DNA of 64,000 bases from Stenotrophomonas rhizophila (lineage in GTDB: Bacteria > Pseudomonadota > Gammaproteobacteria > Xanthomonadales > Xanthomonadaceae). Numbering within the stretch: the first letter of the stretch is position 1; each line of letters begins with the position of its first letter. Of the stretch, positions 35,344 to 42,825 are shown piece by piece. Under the pieces are notes generated by a model. It did no database searches. It saw nothing but the letters and a program-made list of their open reading frames with translations, and was not told the DNA's origin. The stretch spans positions 1,295,605 to 1,359,604 of the forward strand of contig NZ_CP007597.1 in assembly GCF_000661955.1 (NCBI RefSeq), read 5' to 3'. A program made the position numbers and the translations under genes.

Positions 35344-36921
35344 TTACAGCTGTGATTCCAGCGGCAGCCAGCTGATGGCGCGTGCGCTGGCCCGCAGCCA
35401 GAACGAGGTGTCCGGTTCCCGATCGAGCAGTACCGGTGGCTGGGCGGCCCGATCCAGCCAGCGCACCCGGTCCTGTGCGTCCAGCGTTACCCAGTAGCTC
35501 TGCGCCGGGTCGGCCAGACGCAGGTACTCGGCACGCAGTTGCGCGCCCAGCACCGCATCGTCGAACAGCACGCCCATCTCGGTGTTGAGGTAGGCCGAGC
35601 GTGGGTCGAGGTTGAACGAGCCGACGAAACCGCGCCGGTCATCCAGCAGGAAGGCCTTGGTGTGCAGGCTGGCCCCGCTGCTGCCGAACAGGCCGCTGCG
35701 GTCGCCATAGCCGTGCGCCTTCAGTTCGTAAAGGTGCACGCCACTGCGCAGCAGGGGTGCCCGGTAGTGCATGTAGCCCCCGTGTACGGCGGCGACGTCG
35801 TTGGCCGCCAGCGAGTTGGTCACCACCCCGACCAGGGCGCCGCGCTTGACCATGGCGCCCATGCCGTCGGTGCCTTCCTCACCGGGCACGAAGTACGGCG
35901 AGATCAGCAGCGCCTTGTGGCGGGTGGCCTGCATCTCGCTGACCAGCCGGGTGACCAGCCAGTTCGACGTGTCATCGCGGCGGTGCTTCATGGCCGGGTC
36001 GGAGACGATCTCCACGTTCGGTGACCAGTGCAGCTCGACCGCGTCGCGGTAGTACGAGCGCGCCGACTGCGATTGCTGGACACGGCGCAGGTACGGCTGG
36101 GCGACATCGCGCCTGGCTTCGTTCTCGGATTCGCGCACCAGCAGGCGCAGCTGGGCCGGGGTGTGGAAGGCCAGCGCGGCGATTGGAACGGCGGTTTCGC
36201 TGTTCCAGTACTCGTCAAAAATACGGTTGGCCTGGTCTACCGCATGACCGGCAACCAGCAGGTCCAGATCGCGGAAGTTCACATCCGACCGCGCGCTGAA
36301 ATACTCTTCGCCGATGTTGCGGCCGCCGACGATGGCCACGCGACCATCGGCGATCCATGCCTTGTTGTGCATACGATGGTTGACGCTGAAAAAGCGCTGC
36401 ACCATTTCCACCAGCCGCCACAGCCCGGTGCGGTTGCGGAAGGGGTTGTAGAGGCGGATTTCGATGTTGGGATGTTCATCGAGCGCCATCAGCAGGGCAT
36501 CCTTGTCCTGGGCATTCATGTCATCGAGCAGCAGGCGCACCCGCACGCCGCGTTCGGCGGCCTGGTACAGGGACTGCGCCATCAGGTGGCCGATCAGGTC
36601 GTCGTGCCAGATGTAGTACTGCAGGTCCAGGCTGCGGCCGGCATGGGCGGTGATGACGGCGCGCGCGGCGTAGGCATCCAGCCCGTCGGCCAGGAAGGCG
36701 ACACCGCTCTGGTCGGGGTGGCTGGCCTGCAGGCGGGTCAGTTCGCGGTCGATGACAGTCTGCGCCGGCTGGACCGGCAGTACGCTGCTGGGGGCGCCCA
36801 TCGCCTTCGGGGTCAGGTGGTCGGCCAGCAGCAAGCCGCTGAGCACCAACAGCACCAGCACCGCGAGCACGATTCCCAGCCAGCGCAGCATCCGGCGCCA
36901 GAGCGGTTTTCGTTCAGTCAT
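35344..36921 (-). CDS. phospholipase D family protein (cardiolipin synthase-like)
   Basis: A 525-aa membrane-anchored enzyme with one N-terminal helix (residues 13-33, LRWLGIVLAVLVLLVLSGLL). Two HKD motifs are intact: HNKAWIADGRVAIVGGRN from His185 and HTKAFLLDDRRGFVGSFN from His420. It probably transfers phosphatidyl groups as in ClsC-type cardiolipin synthesis, or hydrolyses phosphodiesters. The spacing of the two HKDs fits the Cls C family. It is monocistronic. Confidence 0.88.
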   Translation of the reverse strand: MTERKPLWRRMLRWLGIVLAVLVLLVLSGLLLADHLTPKAMGAPSSVLPVQPAQTVIDRELTRLQASHPDQSGVAFLADGLDAYAARAVITAHAGRSLDLQYYIWHDDLIGHLMAQSLYQAAERGVRVRLLLDDMNAQDKDALLMALDEHPNIEIRLYNPFRNRTGLWRLVEMVQRFFSVNHRMHNKAWIADGRVAIVGGRNIGEEYFSARSDVNFRDLDLLVAGHAVDQANRIFDEYWNSETAVPIAALAFHTPAQLRLLVRESENEARRDVAQPYLRRVQQSQSARSYYRDAVELHWSPNVEIVSDPAMKHRRDDTSNWLVTRLVSEMQATRHKALLISPYFVPGEEGTDGMGAMVKRGALVGVVTNSLAANDVAAVHGGYMHYRAPLLRSGVHLYELKAHGYGDRSGLFGSSGASLHTKAFLLDDRRGFVGSFNLDPRSAYLNTEMGVLFDDAVLGAQLRAEYLRLADPAQSYWVTLDAQDRVRWLDRAAQPPVLLDREPDTSFWLRASARAISWLPLESQL

Positions 36922-36978
36922 GTGCCGATGCTAAGCCGGGCGTGCGTGCACGGCGAGTGCCGGGCGCGCACGGCCGCA

Positions 36979-37689
36979 TCAGAAGCGTTCGTCGGGCGCG
37001 AGGTAGCGCCACTGGCCGGGCACCAGCTTGCCCATGGCGACGCGGCCGATGCGCAGGCGGCGGACGCTGACGACGTCGAGCCCGACCTGGCGGCACATGT
37101 CGCGCAGCTGGCCGGGCTGTACGGGTTTGATGGCAAAGCGCAGGCGGGTTTCGTTCTGCCAGCTGACCTTGCATGGGGGCAGGGGCCAGTTGCGGAAGCT
37201 GAGGCCATGGGCGAGGCGCTTCATGCCATAGGGCGCCAGTTCGCCACTGACTTCGACCAGATATTCCTGTTCGAGGGTGGCGCCGCGATCCTTGAGGTGG
37301 GACACGACGCGGCCGTCCTGGCTGACGACGACCAGGCCGCTGTCTTCGTCGGCAAGGGGCATGACCAGTTGCAGGGCGTGGAAATGGCGCTGGAGGAGGG
37401 TGACGCCGGTGGCGTCCAGTTCGCTGTGGCTGTCGGGGGTGACCAGGGCGCACAGTTCGTCGGCACGCATGCCGGCGGGTTTGTGCAGGAGCATGCTGAC
37501 GGTTTCGGTGCGGGTGGCTTCGGCGTTGTCGCGCAGGACGATGGTTTCGTCGGTGACCAGGGTCTGCGGTTGTTCGACGACCGTGCCGTCCACGGTGACC
37601 CAGCCGCCTTCGATGTAGCGCTGGGCGTCGCCACGGGAGCAGCCGATGAGGCTGGTCAGGCGTTTGTCGAGTCGGATCGGGTCGGTCAT
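36979..37689 (-). CDS. rRNA pseudouridine synthase (RsuA/RluB/RluF family)
   Basis: A 236-aa enzyme that isomerises uridine to pseudouridine. The N-terminal S4 RNA-binding domain is MTDPIRLDKRLTSLIGCSRGDAQRYIEGGWVTVDG. The catalytic region is LVMPLADEDSGLVVVSQDG, where the usual R-L-D is replaced by L-A-D-E-D; the Asp is kept but the preceding Arg is missing. LLHKPAG and EYLVEV are typical. It is most like RluF, but the target base is not certain. A repeat module lies immediately upstream. Confidence 0.85.
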   Translation of the reverse strand: MTDPIRLDKRLTSLIGCSRGDAQRYIEGGWVTVDGTVVEQPQTLVTDETIVLRDNAEATRTETVSMLLHKPAGMRADELCALVTPDSHSELDATGVTLLQRHFHALQLVMPLADEDSGLVVVSQDGRVVSHLKDRGATLEQEYLVEVSGELAPYGMKRLAHGLSFRNWPLPPCKVSWQNETRLRFAIKPVQPGQLRDMCRQVGLDVVSVRRLRIGRVAMGKLVPGQWRYLAPDERF

Positions 37690-37767
37690 GGGGCTGGCAA
37701 CGAAAAGCGGGATACGGGCGAGGAGTGTACTGGGTGTGGGTGGGTGGGGGGGGGTGGGCCCGGCTGG

Positions 37768-37822
37768 GCCGGAGACGGAGCCGGAGCCGGAGCTAACAGC
37801 CAAAGCCACAGCCACAGCCGGT
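37768..37822. repeat. degenerate hexamer tract (GCCGGA/GCCACA type)
   Basis: Successive units GCCGGA, GACGGA, GCCGGA, GCCGGA, then GCCAAA, GCCACA, GCCACA after a 2-3-nt interruption. The tract lies 20 bp before the first large palindromic element. Confidence 0.75.
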
Positions 37823-37841
37823 TGGCCGGGCGGCTTGGGTT

Positions 37842-37944
37842 GGCTGGGGGTGGGTTGGCGGGACACGCCGTGAATCCATCCCTGGAGGCTCGTGGGCGCC
37901 ATCCATGGCGCCCAACGGTCCCGCCAACCCACCCACCCCCAGCC
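37842..37944 (+). repeat. palindromic element E1 (subtype B, plus orientation)
   Basis: The left arm 37842-37864 pairs with the right arm 37918-37944 around TGGGTTGGCGGGAC, with a 4-nt bulge. The interior reads ACGCCGTGAATCCATCC, then an inner palindrome at 37894-37913 (GGGCGCCAT/ATGGCGCCC). Subtype B is shared with E6. It forms a convergent pair with E2. Confidence 0.8.
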
Positions 37945-38058
37945 CCGACAGTTGGCTGGTGGCCTTTTGGGGGAGGCAACGGCGGATGGCGATCGGACGG
38001 CTTTTGGGCCGGCGGGTGACTTGGTGGCTGGGTGCTCGGCCGGAAGGCCGAAGCTGAT

Positions 38059-38190
38059 GTCTGATCTGAATCTGGTTTTTTGGATTTGATTTCTAATATG
38101 AATTCAATTTGAAATTGAATTTGAAATTGAAATATAAATTTGAATAGAAATTCAAATTAAAATTCAGATTGAAATCGAATTCTGAGCTTT
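38059..38190. repeat. extremely AT-rich hexamer-like tract
   Basis: About 130 bp composed of variants of GAAATT, GAATTT and GAAATC (for example TTGAAATTGAATTTGAAAT). It is well over 70 percent A/T inside a genome that is about two-thirds G/C. It lies between elements E1 and E2. No coding sequence crosses it. Confidence 0.85.
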
Positions 38191-38261
38191 GGCTCTGGCT
38201 TGGCTTTTTCCTGCTTTCGCCCCCGCTTCTAGCTCTTCATAGGCCACCGGCGGTCTGTCTG

Positions 38262-38367
38262 GGGTGGGGGTGTGTGGGTTCGCGGGACCCTGAGCCGCAT
38301 GGATGCGGCGACGGAGCTTACATGGACGTACTTGCAGCGTGTCCCGCGAATCCACACACACCCACCC
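38262..38367 (-). repeat. palindromic element E2 (subtype A, minus orientation)
   Basis: The 27-nt arms at 38262-38288 and 38341-38367 pair with two mismatches. On the minus strand the interior starts ACGCTGCAAGTACGTCC, then TGTAAGCTCCG, then an inner palindrome (GCCGCAT/ATGCGGC, 38294-38309). Confidence 0.82.
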
Positions 38368-38390
38368 AATCCAGCGATCGTTGCGCCAGA

Positions 38391-38460
38391 AGCAGTTGCG
38401 GTTGCGGTTGCGGTTGCTGTTGCTGTTGCTTCGGCTCCGCTTCGGCTCCGCTTTGGCTTT
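38391..38460. repeat. degenerate hexamer tract (GTTGCG/GTTGCT/CTTCGG type)
   Basis: Repeats of GTTGCG (x3-4), GTTGCT (x3), then TTCGGCTCCGC twice and CTTTGG units, directly 3' of E2 on the plus strand. The complementary strand reads GCAACC/GCCGAA-type units like the other tracts. Confidence 0.75.
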
Positions 38461-38466
38461 GCGCGG

Positions 38467-38543
38467 AGCCGGCCAGCGGCCGGCACTACCTGACAGCCGG
38501 CCAGCGGCCGGCACTACCGCGCACCCACCGGCCAGCGGCCCGC
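38467..38543 (-). repeat. two inverted SMAG-type REPs plus a third fragment
   Basis: Minus-strand GTAG followed by TGCCGGCCGCTGGCCGGCT occurs at 38467-38489 and again at 38495-38517. A degenerate third copy lies at 38527-38543. They lie just downstream of the zinc-peptidase gene end. The full 37690-38560 gap (871 bp) contains no gene that I recognise. Confidence 0.75.
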
Positions 38544-38560
38544 AGCAGCGCGTCGGGTGG

Positions 38561-39058
38561 TCAGCGGGTGGGGCGCTCCAGGTGGGTCAGGTACAGGCGC
38601 AGATCGAATTCCAGCTGGTGGTAATCCGCTTCCATGTGCGTGCACAGCTGGTAGAACGCCTTGTTGTGGTCCGATTCCTTCAGGTGGGCCAGCTCGTGCA
38701 CTACGATCATCTTCAAGAAGGGCGCTGGGGCCTCGCGGAAAACCGTCGCGATCCGGATCTCGCGGCTCGCCTTCAACCGGCTCCCCTGAACCCGTGACAC
38801 CGTCGTGTGCGTGCCCAGCGCATGTTTCAGCACCTGCAGCCGGCTGTCGTAGACCACCTTGGACAACGGCGCCGACTGCCGCAGATAGCGCTCCTTCAGC
38901 CCCTGCGTGTAGTCGTACAACTGCCGATCGTTGCGCACCGTGTGCAGGTCCGCGTAGCGCTTTTCCAGCCACGGCCCCAGGCGGTCGCCCGCGATCAGCT
39001 CGCGCACCTGCTGCTGCAGGGCCTCGGGGTAACCGGCTAGGTACTTCAGGGCGGTCAT
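38561..39058 (-). CDS. YgjP/DUF45-type zinc metallopeptidase
   Basis: A 165-aa protein with the zinc motif VVHELAHLKESDHNKAFY: the HExxH helix followed by a third His, as in the M48/SprT-like DUF45 family. It begins MTALKYLAGYPEALQQQVRELI. It is shorter than typical YgjP (about 240 aa) because the N-terminal beta-domain is reduced. The substrate is unknown. Start ATG 39058. Confidence 0.85.
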   Translation of the reverse strand: MTALKYLAGYPEALQQQVRELIAGDRLGPWLEKRYADLHTVRNDRQLYDYTQGLKERYLRQSAPLSKVVYDSRLQVLKHALGTHTTVSRVQGSRLKASREIRIATVFREAPAPFLKMIVVHELAHLKESDHNKAFYQLCTHMEADYHQLEFDLRLYLTHLERPTR

Positions 39059-39131
39059 GGACGACGGTTGGGGCTGGGCGGGCAGACCAGTATGATGGCC
39101 TCCGGAATCCCGCAACAACAGATGCAAGCGT

Positions 39132-39683
39132 ATGGCGAAGGCAAATCCCCTGCAGGAGCAGCTGCTCAAGGCCGGGCTGGTCAAGAAATCCCAGGTCTCC
39201 CAGGCCGCCCGTGAACAGGTGAAAGCCCGCCACGGCAAGGCCCCGGTCGCGCCCAGCGAAAGCCAGCGCGAGGCCGAGCGCCTGCGTGCGGAAAAAGCCG
39301 AGCGTGATCGCGCGCTGGAAGCCGAGCGCAAGGCCAAGGCCCACGCGCAGGAGCTGCTGGCCCAGGTCCGCCAGATCATCGAGGCGCACAAGGTCAAGCG
39401 TGAGGGCGAGAGCGAATACCGCTTCAACGACGGCACCGTGATCCGCACCCTGCTGGTCAACAACGTGCTGCGCCGGCAGCTGGCCTCGGGCAGCCTGGTG
39501 ATTGCCCGCCACGGCGAGGGCTTCGAACTGCTGCCGCGTGCGGCGGCCGAGAAGGTCCGCGAGCGCGACGCGAGCGTGATCGTGCTCGACAACAGCCAGC
39601 CCGGCAGCGAGCCGAGCACCGGCAATGCCGAGGATGATGCGTACTACGCCCAGTTCCAGGTGCCCGACGACCTGGTCTGGTAA
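39132..39683 (+). CDS. DUF2058 family protein (YaiL-like)
   Basis: A 183-aa nucleoprotein/polynucleotide-associated-type protein. The N terminus MAKANPLQEQLLKAGLVKKSQ is diagnostic. A charged coiled coil follows (residues about 40-95, SQREAERLRAEKAERDRALEAERKAKAHAQ), then a compact C-terminal domain (YRFNDGTVIRTLLVNNVLRRQLASG). It is a ribosome- or RNA-associated protein by family description; the function is unresolved. Confidence 0.88.
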   Translation: MAKANPLQEQLLKAGLVKKSQVSQAAREQVKARHGKAPVAPSESQREAERLRAEKAERDRALEAERKAKAHAQELLAQVRQIIEAHKVKREGESEYRFNDGTVIRTLLVNNVLRRQLASGSLVIARHGEGFELLPRAAAEKVRERDASVIVLDNSQPGSEPSTGNAEDDAYYAQFQVPDDLVW

Positions 39684-39792
39684 GCGCTGCCTGAAGCATT
39701 CACCCGGCGCCGTGCGCGTTCAGCCCCACGTCGGCTGGCCGCGCCGGGCCGGGTCTATGCTGGTGGCCTGACACCGGCATGGGAGACACATC

Positions 39793-40059
39793 ATGGCGAC
39801 AGGTTGGGCAGGCGACGGCGCGGTGCAGGACCAGATCGACGCCACCGTTGACGACGCCATCCAGCGCGCCCGCGCGCAGCTCAAACAGGGCCCCGGGCTG
39901 ACCCACTGCGAACACTGTGACGCGCCCATTCCCGAGGCGCGGCGCAAGGCCGTGCCCGGCGTGCGGCTGTGTGTGCGCTGCCAGGAAGAAGACGACGCGG
40001 CCCAGCACGAAAACGGCGGCTACAACCGCCGCGGCAGCAAGGACAGCCAGCTGCGCTGA
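39793..40059 (+). CDS. DksA/TraR-family C4 zinc-finger protein (YbiI-like)
   Basis: An 88-aa protein with the zinc finger CEHCDAPIPEARRKAVPGVRLCVRC near residues 39-63. The N terminus is a short helix (DQIDATVDDAIQRARAQL), much shorter than the DksA coiled coil. It may bind the RNA polymerase secondary channel or only zinc. The tail is hydrophilic (GGYNRRGSKDSQLR). Confidence 0.88.
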   Translation: MATGWAGDGAVQDQIDATVDDAIQRARAQLKQGPGLTHCEHCDAPIPEARRKAVPGVRLCVRCQEEDDAAQHENGGYNRRGSKDSQLR

Positions 40060-40206
40060 CGCGTGCGGGTCGTTCTCCTGTCGTGCGTCGCGGGAGGCGT
40101 GAACGGTGCTGCGCCGACCTCGATGGACGGCAGCCCTATGCGTGGTTGAGATCACCGCGACGCGCCATACTGGTGCGAGATAGCACCCTCTACCAGGCGC
40201 AGGCGG

Positions 40207-40635
40207 ATGACCACCGGGCATGAAGACGAGCCTCTCCATCGATTGTCGTCATGGATTGGAACCGAGGACTCGAACTGGACCCACTACAGCAGCGAACTAG
40301 TCGCAAAGACAGTGCTGGTGGATTTCAGGGACCGGCAATGGGACCAGTTGCAGAGTGAGATATTGAATCAGCCTGAGTACTGGCAGCACCGTTGCGCAGT
40401 AGCGCTGGGGCAAGACAGGACGGAGCGCGCCATCGACATCATGAAGCTGCTGCTCGTTCATTCGCAGCATCGAAACGTGAGGGTAGAGGCGGTTTACGAA
40501 CTGGACTGGGCCGAAGTAGCCCTGGAGAGCGACTATGGGCCGCTGATTCGGGCTCTTATCGCATCCACCCCGCTGGATGAGATCGAGCCTGAGTTCTATA
40601 GCCTGCTGGCAAAAGCCGATGCAGCAAAGCACTGA
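40207..40635 (+). CDS. hypothetical helical-repeat protein of atypical composition
   Basis: A 142-aa soluble protein, MTTGHEDEPLHRLSSWIGTEDSNW. The middle looks like HEAT- or ARM-type helical pairs (YWQHRCAVALGQDRTERAIDIMKLLLVHSQHRNVRVEAVYELDW). GC is visibly lower and codon use less biased than in the neighbours (AGC, GTA, ATA, TTA-type codons), suggesting recent acquisition. I see no domain match; an immunity-like protein is possible but unsupported. Confidence 0.6.
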   Translation: MTTGHEDEPLHRLSSWIGTEDSNWTHYSSELVAKTVLVDFRDRQWDQLQSEILNQPEYWQHRCAVALGQDRTERAIDIMKLLLVHSQHRNVRVEAVYELDWAEVALESDYGPLIRALIASTPLDEIEPEFYSLLAKADAAKH

Positions 40636-40735
40636 GTGACGTCGCACAGCGGGGCAGCTCGACCCGGCGTATGCCTCCATCGCTCATGGAGGCGGCGGCT
40701 GGGCCCTGTTGGATGCCCACGAAAGTGCGACGCCC

Positions 40736-41317
40736 TCAACCGTCCCCCTGAATCCCGCCCGGTGCCTGCGACGGATCACGCCAGCGGCGCACGGTGCGCT
40801 GGAAGAACATGTTGTTGGGAATCTGCAGCACGGTCCCCTCGTGGTGACCGTCGGTTTCCTGCAGCGTGGTGTAGATCAGGTTCACGTCGATCACGCGGCC
40901 CTTCAACCCCGGCTTCTCGCCGTTCTCCAGCAGCTCGATGTAGTCGTGCAGGCGGAACGGGCGCGTGGTGAAGATCAGCAGCGTGCAGAAGATGTTGGAC
41001 AACACGCTCCAGGCGGCGAAGAACGCCACCGCACCCACGGCGGCAAAGCCGGTGAAGGCGGTCCACAGCACGCTCGCCTTGACCCCGACGATGCTCAGGA
41101 TCACCAGCAGGGCGGTTGTATAGACCACGAAACTGAAGGCACGGCGCACGCCCATGATCATTTCCGGAGGCAGCGTGTAGTGCTCGCCGACGCGGCGCAT
41201 CAGCCGCCGCGCGACCAGGCGCAGCAGCCAGGCGGCCAGCAGGGTCAGCAGGATCTGCAGGGCAGGAACCCCGTAATGCAGCCATTCGTGGGTCCAGGTA
41301 GGCAGATGGTCTTTCAT
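40736..41317 (-). CDS. small MscS-family mechanosensitive channel
   Basis: A 193-aa membrane protein. TM helices lie at about residues 17-38 (VPALQILLTLLAAWLLRLVA) and 58-80. The pore helix is TAFTGFAAVGAVAFFAAWSVLSNIFCTLLIF, a Gly/Ala-rich TM3-like sequence. The MscS beta-domain follows (RPFRLHDYIEL, GRVIDVNLIYTTLQ, IPNNMFFQRTVRRW). It lacks the large C-terminal vestibule domain of classical MscS. It is likely to be a minimal osmotic-release channel. Confidence 0.85.
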   Translation of the reverse strand: MKDHLPTWTHEWLHYGVPALQILLTLLAAWLLRLVARRLMRRVGEHYTLPPEMIMGVRRAFSFVVYTTALLVILSIVGVKASVLWTAFTGFAAVGAVAFFAAWSVLSNIFCTLLIFTTRPFRLHDYIELLENGEKPGLKGRVIDVNLIYTTLQETDGHHEGTVLQIPNNMFFQRTVRRWRDPSQAPGGIQGDG

Positions 41318-41397
41318 GTGCAGCGTGGATCCTTGCAGCGATAGTGCGTCGAGCCCCTATCTTAATGCGGCTGCGCGCCGAGGGCCGCCCCCGTCGT

Positions 41398-41580
41398 TCA
41401 AACCACGGGCTGCGATGCCAGCCGTGCGATCAGTACCGAGGCGCAGACCGGGTCATGCGCGGCATATTGCACGCACAGGTCCGGTTGCGGCGACACCGAC
41501 AGGCGGACAGTCACCGGGCTCCAGGGAAGGGTGCAGCTGCTGGCCAGCGACAACAGCAGGACGAGGCAACTGGTGGACAT
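41398..41580 (-). CDS. small secreted or lipoprotein-like hypothetical protein
   Basis: A 60-aa protein, MSTSCLVLLLSLASSCTLPWSP, with a hydrophobic leader and LASSC that could be a lipobox. The mature part has two Cys (DLCVQYAAHDPVC). AAGGA lies 6 nt before ATG 41580, a good ribosome binding site. It is divergent from the ECF sigma gene and shares its upstream palindrome. Short and without recognised homology, so moderate confidence. Confidence 0.5.
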   Translation of the reverse strand: MSTSCLVLLLSLASSCTLPWSPVTVRLSVSPQPDLCVQYAAHDPVCASVLIARLASQPVV

Positions 41581-41637
41581 GGCGATTCCTTGGCGATGGC
41601 CCGTGGGGGTACGCAGGCTTGGATGCGGGCGGCGGCC

Positions 41638-41691
41638 AAAAGGTTTAGAACCGGCACCGGCGAACATCGCGGCAACCGGTTTAAACCTTTT
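41638..41691. promoter_or_regulatory. inverted repeat upstream of the ECF sigma gene
   Basis: AAAAGGTTTAGAACCGG (41638-41654) is repeated inverted as CCGGTTTAAACCTTTT (41676-41691) with one insertion. It ends 24 bp before the sigma start and lies 57 bp from the divergent small gene. The AACCGG arms contain ECF -35-like AACC. It may be an autoregulatory promoter or operator for both genes. Confidence 0.45.
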
Positions 41692-41715
41692 CGCTGGACC
41701 CCGCATCCAACGGAT

Positions 41716-42300
41716 ATGCTCAACGCCACCATGCCCGCATCCCGTGCCCCGACCGAGGCCGATCCCGCCGACGACCACGCCCTGGTCCGCGCCGCGGTCG
41801 CGGGCAACATGGCCGCCTACGAACAGATCTACCGACGCCATTCGCCGCGCATCTACGCCGTGCTGTGGCGGTTGTGTGGCGGCCACGCCGCACGCGCCGA
41901 GGATGCCCTGCAGGACGCATTCCTGCAGGCATGGAAGGCGTTGCCGGGGTTCCGTTTCGACAGCAGCCTGGCCACCTGGCTGCACCGGCTGGGGGTGAAC
42001 GCGGCGCTGATGGAACTGCGCGCCAGTGCGCACTGGCAGCTGACCGATGCCGGCGAGGAAGGGCACGACAGCCTGGCCACGCTGGTGGCGGTGGACCGCT
42101 GCGCGGGCACCACGCTGGACCTGGAGCGCGCGCTGGAAACCCTGCCGCCGCGCGCCCGTGCGGTGCTGGTGCTGCATGACATAGAAGGCTGGAAACACCA
42201 CGAGATCGCCGAGCAGCTGCAGATGGCTGTGGGCAGTTCGAAGGCGCAGTTGCACCGTGCACGCGGACTGTTGCGCGCACGCCTGGGAGAAACCGCATGA
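41716..42300 (+). CDS. ECF-type RNA polymerase sigma factor
   Basis: A 194-aa sigma-70 family factor. Region 2 (AYEQIYRRHSPRIYAVLWRLCGG, EDALQDAFLQAWKALPGF, LATWLHRLGVNAALMELR) and region 4 (LPPRARAVLVLHDIEGWKHHEIAEQL, GSSKAQLHRARGLLRARL) are both complete. I use ATG 41716 (MLNATMPASRAP); ATG 41731 is also possible. Its stop overlaps the next start (ATGA), and that gene encodes a membrane protein that probably acts as its anti-sigma factor. Confidence 0.92.
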   Translation: MLNATMPASRAPTEADPADDHALVRAAVAGNMAAYEQIYRRHSPRIYAVLWRLCGGHAARAEDALQDAFLQAWKALPGFRFDSSLATWLHRLGVNAALMELRASAHWQLTDAGEEGHDSLATLVAVDRCAGTTLDLERALETLPPRARAVLVLHDIEGWKHHEIAEQLQMAVGSSKAQLHRARGLLRARLGETA

Positions 42301-42812
42301 ACGACATGAACCACCCCGACAATTCCGATGAGCTGCAGGCGCGGTTGCGCGCGCTGCCGGCCGAGCGGCTGCCGCCGGCACGGGTATGGCAGGGCATTGC
42401 CGCGCAGTTGCCGGCCATGCCGATGCCCGCGCCGGCACCGGCCGCCGTGACCGTGTTGGCCCGGCGCCGACGCTGGCCGCTGCGGGTTGGCCTGGGCATG
42501 GCCGCCGCACTGGGCCTGCTGATGGTGGTGCCGACACCGGTGCCGCAGACCCCGCCGCCGACGCTTGTGCAGCGCCAGGCCGAGGCGATGGTGGCCGAGT
42601 ACCAGCAGGCGATGGCGACCCTGCCCACCGCCCAGGTGGGGGGCGAATGGCAGCCGGCGCTGCGCGAGCTGGACAGCAGTGCCGACCATATCCGCGCCGC
42701 CCTCAGTGAAAACCCCCGCTCGCGCGTTCTGCTCGGGCAACTGCAGCGCACCTACGCGCTGCGCCTTGAACTTACCCAGCAGGCCGTGATGGCCGCTGGC
42801 CTGCCATCCTGA
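42297..42812 (+). CDS. probable anti-sigma factor (membrane protein)
   Basis: A 171-aa protein with a cytoplasmic N terminus (ELQARLRALPAERLPPARVWQGIAAQL), one TM helix near residues 62-80 (LRVGLGMAAALGLLMVVPT) and a periplasmic helical domain (QRQAEAMVAEYQQAMATLP). No zinc-type anti-sigma motif is visible. The assignment rests on 4-bp overlap with the ECF sigma gene and topology. Confidence 0.7.
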   Translation: MNDMNHPDNSDELQARLRALPAERLPPARVWQGIAAQLPAMPMPAPAPAAVTVLARRRRWPLRVGLGMAAALGLLMVVPTPVPQTPPPTLVQRQAEAMVAEYQQAMATLPTAQVGGEWQPALRELDSSADHIRAALSENPRSRVLLGQLQRTYALRLELTQQAVMAAGLPS

Positions 42813-42825
42813 AGGAGACACCACC

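Noticed and set aside
37741..37755. G-run suggesting phase-variable tract
   Set aside because: It lies outside coding sequence and is interrupted; no nearby gene would be frame-switched.
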